Assembly: GCF_003838195.1 (NCBI RefSeq)
Contig: NZ_RCBY01000005.1
Span: forward strand, 19,688-83,687
Direction of reading: 5' to 3'
DNA length: 64,000 bases
DNA from: Okeania hirsuta
GTDB lineage: Bacteria; Cyanobacteriota; Cyanobacteriia; Cyanobacteriales; Microcoleaceae
In this document: one piece after another, positions 41,940 to 50,981 of the stretch
How positions within the stretch are numbered: the first letter of the stretch is position 1
Layout of the letters: each line of letters begins with the position of its first letter
The notes under the pieces: generated by a model
Told to the model about the DNA's origin: nothing
Seen by the model: the letters and a program-made list of their open reading frames with translations, nothing else
Databases searched by the model: none
Made by a program: the position numbers and the translations under genes

Positions 41940-42104
41940 ATGTCCATGATGAACAAAAACTCACCAAAAAGTCTAGTTAAATTAAATGAGGTTCATAAAG
42001 TCAATATAGAAAAAAGATTAGCTCATCGCCTGGAAGCAGCAAGAGCTAAAGGAAATCAAGATTTAGTTAAAGCTCTGGAATCTGAAAGACAATTACTGGA
42101 GTGA
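41940..42104 (+). CDS. Small (54-residue) charged helical protein, unknown
   Basis: ATG at 41940 (a second ATG at 41946/41949 may be used) to TGA at 42102-42104. The product is highly polar and helical, with NEVHKVNIEKRLAHRLEAAR, AKGNQDLVKALESERQLLE and no hydrophobic segment. The pattern RLxxRLEAARxxGNxxLVxxLExE looks like genuine protein rather than random sequence and resembles short conserved cyanobacterial proteins. I cannot name the family. Downstream it meets a TnpB relic on the opposite strand. Confidence 0.55.
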   Translation: MSMMNKNSPKSLVKLNEVHKVNIEKRLAHRLEAARAKGNQDLVKALESERQLLE

Positions 42105-42474
42105 CTTACCTACACAGATGTATTAGCTTTCTGTGTATGCTTCTTATCTCTTTTAAAGACGGTCAGAACTTCCTTAGAAACAGAAGCGGTTTTAGATTTA
42201 GTGATAACCACTTTGTTTTTAGGGTGCTTTGAGGTTTATAGTCACCGAACAAGTCCATCCCGGCTCGTTTCAAATTGATTGCTGCGTTTATATCTCGATC
42301 AATTTTCCACTGTAGTTCCCGATCAAAATATTCTCTGATACTGCAATCTGTAAACACAATTTCATCTCTATCATAAAGTCATTGAGATGTATAGTTTGGT
42401 TTCCATTCTATCACTCTAGAGTTTCACTTGCCAACATCAAAAGCTTTTGCGACTACCTGAGCTAGGGCGTGTCA

Positions 42475-43406
42475 TCAATAAAAATTTGACATTGAGAGTA
42501 TAGTATGCTTATGGTTAAGCGTCCAGAATCAAAAAAAATCAGAGCTTCTCTAACATGACTAAACGCTATGGTTTACGAGATTATCAATGGGAAAGAATCA
42601 AAAACCTACTACCAGGACGTGAAGGAACTGTAGGAAGGACAGCAAGAGACAATCGCCTATTTGTGGAAGCAGTTTTATATCGCTCTTGAGCTGGAATTCC
42701 CTGGAGAGACTTACCAGAACGATTTGGAGATTTTCGTGTTGTCCATACTCGTTTTAGTCGTTGGTCCATTTCAGGGATATGGGTGCATAGTATTTCAAAC
42801 TTTAGCTGAGGATGCAGATAATGAATATGCCATGATCGACGCAACTATTATTCGTGCTCATACTCGTAGTGCAGGAGCGAAAAATAGCAGCCCTGAACAG
42901 GAAGATATTGGCCGTAGTAAGGGAGGATTAACCACCAAAATACATGGAGTAGTAGATGCCCTGGGTAATCCCACCCATTTTTTTTAACTCCAGGTCAAGC
43001 ATCTGACTTGGACGGAGCAGATGTTTGATTACCGATGGTAGAAGCACAAGCAGTATTAGGGGATAAAGCTTACGATGCTCAGGAGCGGGTGATTATGCCT
43101 TTAACCAATAGAGGAATAGAGGTAGTTATTCCCCCGAAAAAAAACAGAAAAGAACTCCGTAACTACGATGAGATATTGTACAAAGCACGTCTATGAATCG
43201 AAAATTTCTTTGCCAAACTCAAACAGTATCGAGCGTTGGCGGAGCCTAGCGGCAGCTATATCGCCACAAGGTATGACAAGGGTTCCGTAAACTTTCTGGG
43301 AGGAATTCCTACAGGTAGCCTCAGTCATTTTATTGGCATAGCGATCGCCATCTACCTGGAACATACAATACCCATTTTGTCAACCTCCTTAATTGATGAC
43401 ACGCCC
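42475..43406 (+). mobile_element. IS5-family (IS427-like) insertion sequence, 932 bp
   Basis: Perfect terminal inverted repeats GGGCGTGTCATCAAT / ATTGATGACACGCCC flanked by a TA duplication (42473-42474 and 43407-43408). It carries one degenerate DDE transposase. Removing the element with one TA rejoins the TnpB pseudogene codons exactly. Confidence 0.92.
42555..43377 (+). pseudogene. IS5-family DDE transposase, degenerate
   Basis: MTKRYGLRDYQWERIKNLLP, then YRS-stop(TGA)-AGIPWRDLPERFGDF, MIDATIIRAHTRSAGAK (first Asp), GRSKGGLTTKIHGVVDALGNP, a frameshift in the T-run near 42985 before TPGQASDLDGAD, LGDKAYDA (second Asp) and IENFFAKLKQYRA (Glu). Several lesions make it inactive, though the TIRs are perfect, so it could still be moved in trans. 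Confidence 0.88.
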
Positions 43407-44437
43407 TAGTATGTTAAAAATTTGATTAAATGCAGCATCAGCGCCAAGACTTATTTAACCCAGACTTTGAGGATTGACCATTAGGTAAATACTTTCCATC
43501 TTCATTTTGTTTGCCTTGATTTGTGCAAGTTAATCCTGCTAAATTTCACAATTCATCAAAAAATACTTTTTTACCTGTCCGACTTAATTTGTCAGCTGTT
43601 TTATACTGAAAATATTTACGACTTCTAGCTATTTTTTGATCATTTTACTTTCGCGTTTTGCTAGCTTTCCTCTGGCTTTACTGCCATGTTTACCTTTGTT
43701 ATGTTATTACCTTGGGATACTTTGGTCAGTTGATCTTGATTTTTTCTTAACGGTTTCAAAGAAGATAATTTATTTCCTGGTGATCTGGCTCAATAACTAT
43801 TTTTGTCTAGAAAAGCATCTCAATCTATGGGTTTTTCCCAAGATTGACTGATATTCTCAACTTAAATTTATCCACCAACTATCAGTTTTTTTGTTAGTGA
43901 AACTTGTTTGATTTGAGTTCGAGCAGGTATTGTTCTAAGGGTTATAGCCTTAATTAAACCTATTTTAGGAATTAAAATATATCACCATTTACCATTAATT
44001 TATCAAAACTTTAACCAAGAATCATTACCATGAGGAAAGTTCAATTAACGAGGTCTAGATTGACTTTTCAACCTAGGCTTACCCCTTCGTTTCCTATTAC
44101 TATCACCTCCTGCTAAAAATCTAGAAAATGTTGTTTCTACTCTTTGACAGATCTATGGCAAAACTGTTGAATAAATTTGGGAAAAATCAAGATATTCAAC
44201 TTTGGTAATTGCTTCTTCTGGTTGTAGTAATTTGGTTGATCTTTTAACTTTAGTAAATTACAAATTAGAGGGCAGACATTGACTGGACATCTGTTTTGCT
44301 CCGATCATTCAAAGCCTTCTCCTAGGATTCTGTTGTACCAATATAGACAAATCCTGAGCCAGTTGTTTAGTATTAACTTCTGGCACGTTTGCTGGATATA
44401 TAAGATATTGGTAAGTATATTTCATTGGCGATCTTCT

Positions 44438-45151
44438 TCAAGAAATTTCTCGAACTATTGGTTGCCCATTCTGAATTTCTCCTACTAAAATTACATCAGC
44501 AACCCCTACAAATAAACCATTTTCCAAAACACCAGGAATATTATTTAAACTCTTTTCTAATTCAGCAGGGTTATCAATAGAATTAAACTTAACATCAATA
44601 ACCAGATTACCCTCATCCGTAACTACAGGTCCAGCTTTCTTAACACCCATCCGAACTTCTGGTTGACCACCAAGTTTTTCAATCCCCCGAATTACAGGAG
44701 TCATTGCCATCGGTATAACTTCTACCGGGAGCAAAAAAGTAGAACCCAACCTATCTACTAATTTAGAACTATCTACCACTACAATAAACTGTTCTGCCAG
44801 ACAGTCCACAATTTTTTCACGGGTATGAGCTGCTCCACCACCCTTGATGAGATTTTTCTGTGGGTCAACTTCATCAGCACCATCAATTGCAATATCCATG
44901 TGGTCAACTTCATCAAGGGTGGTTAATGGTACACCATACTTTTTAGCCAATACATTTGACTGAAAGGAGGTAGGGATACCTTTAATATCCTTTAGTTGGC
45001 CACTTTGTAGGCGTTCCCCCAAAAACTGGATCATATAGGCAGCGGTCGATCCTGTGCCTAACCCCACTATCATTCCAGATTTAATGCGGTCAGCAGCAGC
45101 TTTACCGACTTGCTGTTTCATTAATTTTGTGGGGTCTTGTTCTGTTATCAT
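44438..45151 (-). CDS. rpiA: Ribose-5-phosphate isomerase A
   Basis: 237 residues. [25 protein letters not shown]-type block ([31 protein letters not shown] with Asp and Lys of the active site) and a C-terminal DVILVGE. It interconverts ribose-5-P and ribulose-5-P in the Calvin and pentose phosphate cycles. Its stop is only 13 bp from the decayed TnpB start, so that element landed at the 3' edge of rpiA. Confidence 0.96.
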   Translation of the reverse strand: MITEQDPTKLMKQQVGKAAADRIKSGMIVGLGTGSTAAYMIQFLGERLQSGQLKDIKGIPTSFQSNVLAKKYGVPLTTLDEVDHMDIAIDGADEVDPQKNLIKGGGAAHTREKIVDCLAEQFIVVVDSSKLVDRLGSTFLLPVEVIPMAMTPVIRGIEKLGGQPEVRMGVKKAGPVVTDEGNLVIDVKFNSIDNPAELEKSLNNIPGVLENGLFVGVADVILVGEIQNGQPIVREIS

Positions 45152-45252
45152 ACCTTAATACTCCAGATCAAATTATCAGCACTGTCTAACTTACCTAAAC
45201 TAATTGGCAGGTTAAAGTCAAGTATGCTTTTTTCTCTATTGCTATAAATACC

Positions 45253-45585
45253 ATGATAATTGAATGGCTACAATTCAAGATCGAAGATAGTTTAAAAGAA
45301 GAATTTCTCCAAAAGGATCGAGAAATTTGGACATCTTTCCTAGCTTTACAAATGGGTTTTTTAAAAAAAGAAGTCTGGCTTGATAGCTACAGAGGAAATG
45401 AAGTTATTATCGTAGTTTACTGGGAGAGTCGAGAGCAATGGAAGTCTATTTCACAAGTTTTATTAGAGGAAACTGAATCTAAGTTTAGGGAAGGACTTGG
45501 GATGGAGAATTACTCCTTGTTAGACTGTAGAGAATATGAAGTTGACGCAACTTACCCACAAGGCCCACATTCGTTTTCAGTGTAG
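45253..45585 (+). CDS. TIGR03792 family protein (ABM-like)
   Basis: 110 residues, no membrane segment. EWLQFKIEDSLKEEFLQKDREIWT, FLKKEVWLD and VIIVVYWESREQWKSI fit the cyanobacterial TIGR03792 model, a small ferredoxin-like/ABM-type fold of unknown role. It is divergent from rpiA with a ~100-bp shared promoter region. Confidence 0.75.
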   Translation: MIIEWLQFKIEDSLKEEFLQKDREIWTSFLALQMGFLKKEVWLDSYRGNEVIIVVYWESREQWKSISQVLLEETESKFREGLGMENYSLLDCREYEVDATYPQGPHSFSV

Positions 45586-45662
45586 AGTTTTAATATTTGT
45601 AGAATTACAAAACTTAGGCAAAAACATCCTAAAAAAGCACTAATTACAGTAGGGAATGCCTA

Positions 45663-45863
45663 GTGTCGCTATGGGGAGGTTAAAAGTCATGCATTTGAAA
45701 GCGAGTGCTAATTGGCGAGGTTTCCTATGGCGCTTTTAAAGTGCGGAAATGGTTCCGCACACATCGCCTCAAGAATTTAAGACGCACATCTGACAGTCAA
45801 TCATTTTTGATTTGTATTGTTTTAGGATTTTGTAACTGGTCAGTTATTTCCGCCATCCTGCAC
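45663..45863 (+). repeat. F2 MITE-like element, copy 3, with ~95-bp internal insertion
   Basis: Ends and TA flanks match the other F2 copies (left GTGTCGCTATGG, right CCGCCATCCTGCAC). The interior contains extra GC-rich DNA (GAGTGCTAATTGGCGAGG, GTGCGGAAATGGTTCCGCAC) between GCATTTGAAA and GTCAATCATTT. The insert itself has a GTGCGGAA/TTCCGCAC hairpin. Confidence 0.75.
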
Positions 45864-45945
45864 TAGATGAACTTATTCTAGTTATTGCCAAGAATTAACA
45901 AAAAATTAAGTGCAGTCTCAAGTATTACCCCTGTAAGGGTTTACC

Positions 45946-48900
45946 ATGAAAATGTTACCTGAAAATTATTTCAAGACAGCCAATAAACTTAAAGATTCTG
46001 GACAACTTTATACAGCAATGGTTGCTTATCAAAAAGTTTTAACTATTAAACCAGACTATGTTGAAGCTTACAAGAAGTTAGCTGAGGTATATTTGCTACA
46101 AGGTAATTTTGATGCAGTGATCGCTTGTTGCAAAGAAGTACTTAAAGTTCAACCTCAGTTGACTTCTGTGTATTTAATTTTGGGAAATATTTTTCAAGAG
46201 AAAAATCAATTTGAACAGGCAATTAATGCTTATTTTCAGGCGTTAAAGTTACAACCTAATTTGGCAGAAGTTTATGTTTATCTTGGCAGTATTTATAATC
46301 GACGGGGACAGTTGGATTTAGCAATTTTTAATTATGAAAGGGCGCTGGAGATTAATCCAAATATTCCATCTGTTCGATTGATATTGGGAAATATATTTAT
46401 TGAAAGAAGGGAATTTGAGCGGGCGATTTTTTGTTATCAAATTTTTCAGCAACTAGAACCGGAAAACCCTCAAGTTTATTTTAAATTGGGTGGTGTTTTT
46501 ACTCTCCAGAATGATTTTGAAGCTGCTCTTGATTATTATCAAAAATCTTTATCTATTAAACCAAATTATCAAGAGGCTTTTGCTGAATTATATAGATTGC
46601 TAAAGCCTGAGATTACTGAGCAAGAATTGGGTATTTTATTCACAGAATGGCAAGATTTTGCATTGGCAAATAATCATAATATAGAGAGATATATTGATTC
46701 AGTAATTGAGGTTGAAGAAGGAAGAAGCGGTGCGACCCCGCATCGGCGACAGATGCAAGGGGTCATATCCGGCGACGACAACAGTCGTAAGGGAATGCTG
46801 ACCAAGGGAGGGAATGGGCACCAAGAGAGGAAGAAGGAAAAAGGAAGAAGGAAAAAGTGGATGGGGACTCAAACCTCAACCAATTGTAAATACCCTGTAG
46901 ACGGTGGGGTATTAAACCCAAAAGAAAAAGATAAATCAATAGAGCAAAAATTTGAAGCTTTTGAGAATAATACCGATAATTTCCCCGGTTTAAACCAAGT
47001 CAAGAAAAATCAGGATAAATTCATTCAAGGTAAAACCTTTAAACACCAAGAATTAGAAACAGAAAAATATCTTGATTCAGTAATTCAGCATCAATCAAGT
47101 CAATATCTAGAACAGGAAAAATTCACAGTATATCCAAATCGAGAAATTATTGAATCTGATGAAGACCATGAAATTCAAGCTACTACTTTAAATCTAATTC
47201 CAGAGCAAAAATTTGAAGCTTTTGAGAATAATAACGATAATTTGCCCGGTTTAAACCAAGTCAAAAAAAATCAGGAAAAACTCAGTCAAAGTCAAACCTT
47301 TAAAGACCAAGAATCAGAAACAGAATTTGTCAAAAAACTCTTAAAATATCCCGCAGCAGAAACTTATAGAAATCAAGCCGATATTGCTCTCGGACAAGGA
47401 GATTTAACAGTAGCAATCGCTCACTGTAAAGAAGCTTTAAAAATTCAACCAGATTATGCTCCATGTTATGTAACTTTAGGAAATGCTTTTTACAGACAAA
47501 ATAATTTAGCAGCAGCTTTGTCTGCTTATAATCTGGCATTAGAAATTGAACCGGAAGTTGCAGAAGTTTATGGAAATGTGGGTAGTGTCTATTTGCAGTT
47601 AGGTCAACATAAACAAGCACTGTTTTATTATCAAAAGGCTGTTTATTTAAAACCAGATTTGCCTGGTATTTATTGGAATATTGGTAAACTATTTCAATAT
47701 TTAGGAAAAGTTGATGAAGCTCTGGAATCTTGGGAAAAAGCATTAGAAATTCAACCAGATATAGTAGAGGCAGATTTTCACTTTAAATTAGGCAATACCC
47801 TAGTTAAACTGAGTAGAATTAACGACGCAGTTAGAAGTTATCAAAGAGCTATTAATCTCAAACCAGATTATACCGAAGCTTATAGTAATCTAGCTAATAT
47901 TTTAGGTAAACAAGGAGATAGAGAAGCAGCAGCAAAATATTATCAGAAAGCATTAAATATTAATCCAGAACTCAAACACTTACATGAAAAACTAGCTAAT
48001 AATTTCTTGTTAAAAGGAGACTACGATCGGGCAATTTATCATTATCAAATAGCCATTAAATATAATCCTAATTCCTATGATGCTTATGCCAACTTAGGAA
48101 CAGCACTTTCCAATAAAGGATTATTAAAATCAGCACTAGAAAAATATCATCAAGCATTAGAACTTAAACCAAACTGGGCAGAAGTATATTCTCGCATCGG
48201 ACATATTATTAAACAAGAAAAAATGGAAGAAGCGATCGCTTTGTTTGAAAAAGCTATCGAACTTAAACCACAATTTGTTGAAGCACATCAACAATTATGC
48301 GATTTACTCAGCCATACAACTAAACTTGCCCAAGCTAGAAAAGCAGCCGATAATTTTTGTAATTCTTGTGGAGAAATAGCTCCTATTCTTTCAGGTACTG
48401 CCTTTTTATTCGCCTATTTTCAATCTGGAGTAAGTGACATGGCAAACTCCAAACTTTCACAAGTAGAAAAATTTTCTTATCAAAACTGTGAAACCTTCAG
48501 CGAAGTAGAAATAAAACTACTCTATGAAATTTTCTTATTTGCCGTACCTCACCTCCGGGATAACTTAGAAGGAAACGCTAAATTTTACAAATTAATAGCC
48601 AAACAATATTATCAAAATATAATCAAAAACTATCCAACTCCAAAAACTCATATTTCTAATTCCCAACCCCTGAAAATAGGATTCCTTTCCAAACATTTTC
48701 GTCGTCATTCTGTAGGTTGGTGTAGCGAAGCCTTAATTCGAGAACTATCTCAAATTACACCTCACGTTCATCTATATATTACAGGTTCGTTGAAGCGAGA
48801 TGATATTACTCAAAAATTTGAACAAATGTCTGTCAAAACCTATTGGCCGAAAAAGTATCCTAATGGGTTCCCATCCTATGAAGAAATTGTCGAACAAACA

Positions 48901-49776
48901 TTAGAAGACAAGTTAGATGTAATAGTAGATTTAGATTCAATGACATTGCCAGTAAATGTACATATTATTCATGAACAACCAGCACAAGTTTGTGTTTCCT
49001 GGTTAGGTTTTGATGCGCCCTATATTTCTGAAAGTAATTACTTTTTATGTGACTGGTATACCCATCCTCAAGGAAGAGAAAAACATTATCTAGAAAAATT
49101 AGTTAGATTGCCAGAAACATCTGTAGCTGTGGATGGGTTTGATAGTCGTTCGGTTGATAGAAATGCGACTAGAAATACTCTCGGAATTGATTCAGATAAA
49201 ATGGTTTATTTGTGTATAGCTCCGGGGCGAAAAACTAATCCAGAAATGGTACGCGCTCAATTAAAAATTTTGCAACATACACCAGAAAGTATATTAATTC
49301 GTAAAGGTCAAGGAGATGTAGATGTAATTTATCAAACCTATCTTCAAGAATCTGAAAATTTAGGGGTAGACTTTAATCGAATTATCTTTTTAGGTCAAAC
49401 TCAAACAGAAGAAGAACATCGAGCAATTTATCAGATAGCAGATGTTTTATTAGATTCTTATCCCTACAATGGAGGTACTCATAATTTGGAAGCTTTATGG
49501 GCAAATTTACCAATAATAACTAGAGCTGGAGAACAATATTTGTCTAGAATGGGTTACTCATTTTTGCAAAATGTAAATTTGGATATAGGAGTAGCTTGCA
49601 GTTGGGAAGAATATACAGAATGGGGAATTAAATTAGGTAAAGATTTAGGTTTAAGAAATTCAGTGCGGGAGCATTTGCAGAGGTCAAAAAATCCAGATAA
49701 TTTAGCGCCTTTGTGGAATCCTAAAAAATTGGCAAAACAGATGTATCAGATATTTGTTGAACTCAGAAATAAGTAA
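45946..49776 (+). CDS. TPR protein with O-GlcNAc-transferase-like (GT41) C-terminal domain
   Basis: 1276 residues. TPR block 1 (~1-230, e.g. YVEAYKKLAEVYLLQGNFDA) has about six 34-residue repeats. A linker (~240-455) follows, then TPR block 2 (~465-800, ~10 repeats). The C-terminal ~400 residues are a GT41/SPINDLY-type transferase: KIGFLSKHFRRHSVGW, DVIVDLDSMT, QVCVSWLGFDAPYISES, YLCIAPGRKTNPEMV and DSYPYNGGTHNLEALW. Such enzymes add GlcNAc or other sugars to proteins; the acceptor is unknown. The linker contains a 73-codon in-frame F5 repeat (~256-328) and an internal duplication of FEAFENN, PGLNQVKKNQ. It leads a glycosyltransferase-rich region. Confidence 0.92.
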   Translation: MKMLPENYFKTANKLKDSGQLYTAMVAYQKVLTIKPDYVEAYKKLAEVYLLQGNFDAVIACCKEVLKVQPQLTSVYLILGNIFQEKNQFEQAINAYFQALKLQPNLAEVYVYLGSIYNRRGQLDLAIFNYERALEINPNIPSVRLILGNIFIERREFERAIFCYQIFQQLEPENPQVYFKLGGVFTLQNDFEAALDYYQKSLSIKPNYQEAFAELYRLLKPEITEQELGILFTEWQDFALANNHNIERYIDSVIEVEEGRSGATPHRRQMQGVISGDDNSRKGMLTKGGNGHQERKKEKGRRKKWMGTQTSTNCKYPVDGGVLNPKEKDKSIEQKFEAFENNTDNFPGLNQVKKNQDKFIQGKTFKHQELETEKYLDSVIQHQSSQYLEQEKFTVYPNREIIESDEDHEIQATTLNLIPEQKFEAFENNNDNLPGLNQVKKNQEKLSQSQTFKDQESETEFVKKLLKYPAAETYRNQADIALGQGDLTVAIAHCKEALKIQPDYAPCYVTLGNAFYRQNNLAAALSAYNLALEIEPEVAEVYGNVGSVYLQLGQHKQALFYYQKAVYLKPDLPGIYWNIGKLFQYLGKVDEALESWEKALEIQPDIVEADFHFKLGNTLVKLSRINDAVRSYQRAINLKPDYTEAYSNLANILGKQGDREAAAKYYQKALNINPELKHLHEKLANNFLLKGDYDRAIYHYQIAIKYNPNSYDAYANLGTALSNKGLLKSALEKYHQALELKPNWAEVYSRIGHIIKQEKMEEAIALFEKAIELKPQFVEAHQQLCDLLSHTTKLAQARKAADNFCNSCGEIAPILSGTAFLFAYFQSGVSDMANSKLSQVEKFSYQNCETFSEVEIKLLYEIFLFAVPHLRDNLEGNAKFYKLIAKQYYQNIIKNYPTPKTHISNSQPLKIGFLSKHFRRHSVGWCSEALIRELSQITPHVHLYITGSLKRDDITQKFEQMSVKTYWPKKYPNGFPSYEEIVEQTLEDKLDVIVDLDSMTLPVNVHIIHEQPAQVCVSWLGFDAPYISESNYFLCDWYTHPQGREKHYLEKLVRLPETSVAVDGFDSRSVDRNATRNTLGIDSDKMVYLCIAPGRKTNPEMVRAQLKILQHTPESILIRKGQGDVDVIYQTYLQESENLGVDFNRIIFLGQTQTEEEHRAIYQIADVLLDSYPYNGGTHNLEALWANLPIITRAGEQYLSRMGYSFLQNVNLDIGVACSWEEYTEWGIKLGKDLGLRNSVREHLQRSKNPDNLAPLWNPKKLAKQMYQIFVELRNK
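46712..46930 (+). repeat. F5 element, long form, inserted in frame in the TPR/GT41 gene
   Basis: 219 bp (73 codons): TTGAAGAAGGAAGAAGCGGT at the left, GACCCCGCATCGGCGACAGA, the GATGGGGACTCAAACC core, TGTAGACGGTGGGGTATTAA and ACCCAAAAGAAAAAGATAA at the right. Intergenic relatives are at 11891, 23484, 40611 and 41532. It translates as VEEGRSGATPHRRQ ... KKWMGTQTSTNCK without a stop. Confidence 0.9.
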
Positions 49777-50000
49777 CAAGGAAGATGGAAAAGGTAGATG
49801 AGGCATTGGCTGAACTTTAAGAAAATTAATCACAGGAATTGATTTAAGTAGTGGTTAAACTATTTCCCATTGAAACGATTTACCCCTAATTCTGGGAAAG
49901 CTGACAGAAAAAAGATAATAGGGAACATAAAAATTAAATGCCTTTTAGCTTATCCTGTGTATTCTGGTAGAGAAGCAAACCTGAAAATAGTTTTCACGAT
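49777..50000. other. Spacer downstream of the TPR/GT41 gene
   Basis: No terminator or gene recognised before the 78-bp array. Confidence 0.5.
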
Positions 50001-50712
50001 TGAGTTATCAGATTTTAGATCGAGCTTTAGGTATTGCCTCCTAAATTGACTATTCATTCAACTCAAACGTCTCAGTTATTGAATATATATTTTGATTTAA
50101 CTCCAACGTCTTAGTTATGAGATTTTAGATAAAACTCTGAGCGTAGGCCTCTATCACTAACTATATATTTGGACTTAACTATAACGTCTTAGTTATGAGA
50201 TTTTAGATATAGGTCTGGATAGAACTTCCTTTGACTAATGATTTACTTTGACTTAACTGCAACGTCTTAGTTATGAGATTTTAGATATAGGTCTGGATAG
50301 AACTTCCTTTGACTGATGATTTACTTTGACTTAACTGCAACGTCTTAGTTATCAGATTTTAGATAAAACTCTGAGCGTAGGCCTCTATCACTAACTATAT
50401 ATTTGGACTTAACTATAACGTCTTAGTTATGAGATTTTAGATACAGGTCTGGATAGAACATCCTTTGACTGATGATTTACTTTGACTTAACTGCAACGTC
50501 TTAGTTATCAGATTTTAGATACAGGTCTGGATAGAACATCCTTTGACTGATGATTTACTTTGACTTAACTGCAACGTCTTAGTTATCAGATTTTAGATAA
50601 AACTCTGAGCGATCGCCTCCTGAGCAGACTATATATTTAGACTTAACTATAACGTCTTAGTTATCAGATTTTAGATAAAACTCTGAGCGATCGCCTCCTG
50701 AGCAGACTATTG
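50000..50712. repeat. 78-bp tandem array with ABB higher-order pattern
   Basis: ACGTCTTAGTTAT(G/C)AGATTTTAGAT recurs every 78 bp near 50107, 50185, 50263, 50341, 50419, 50497, 50575 and 50653, with a diverged unit at about 50000-50105. Type A units carry AAAACTCTGAGCG; type B units carry GGTCTGGATAGAAC. The order is A-B-B-A-B-B-A-A. The last two A units contain GCGATCGC where earlier A units have GCGTAGGC. Confidence 0.92.
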
Positions 50713-50724
50713 CTTCAACCCAAA

Positions 50725-50853
50725 GAACCTATCCCACTATTTTTAACAAACTTATTTCTTTAAGTAAAATGTGTTTAAAAAACTGAATTTTTGGTTTTTA
50801 ACTCTCAAAACATTTAGGGTTTTTAGCAAAAATCTTATTAGTGGGATAGGTTG
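50725..50853. repeat. F4 MITE-like element, 129 bp with 8-bp target duplication
   Basis: Terminal inverted repeats AACCTATCCCACTA / TAGTGGGATAGGTT flanked by direct repeats AACCCAAA (50717-50724 and 50854-50861). No ORF inside. It is a single copy in this window. Confidence 0.8.
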
Positions 50854-50981
50854 AACCCAAACGTCTGAGTTAAATTTTGACTAGAACTTCTGACTCAGGT
50901 GGTCAAATACCACTGAAATTTATAGTTGAGATTCATCACTCAACCTTGTTGCTGTTTAAAATTCAACTTACTGCCAACTTT

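Larger units (their letters stand above)
42163..44425 (-). pseudogene. Full-length TnpB (IS200/IS605-type) pseudogene interrupted by an IS5-type element
   Basis: On the minus strand it starts MKYTYQYLIYPANVPEVNTK (ATG at 44425). Recognisable pieces follow: FSRFLAGGDSNRKRRGKPR, a KVFFDELWNLAGLTCTNQGK block, NGQSSKSGLNKSW and, after the inserted IS, TDCSIREYFDRELQWKID, then RDINAAINLKRAGMD. There are many stops and frameshifts (e.g. stops after DVGK and NYTSQ). The Arg-rich and RDINAAINL RuvC blocks are recognisable. The IS at 42475-43406 splits it between FNIL and AQVVAK. No tnpA is seen. Confidence 0.8.

Noticed and set aside
43636..44488. Short plus-strand frames between the IS and rpiA
   Set aside because: They are antisense shadows of the decayed TnpB gene.
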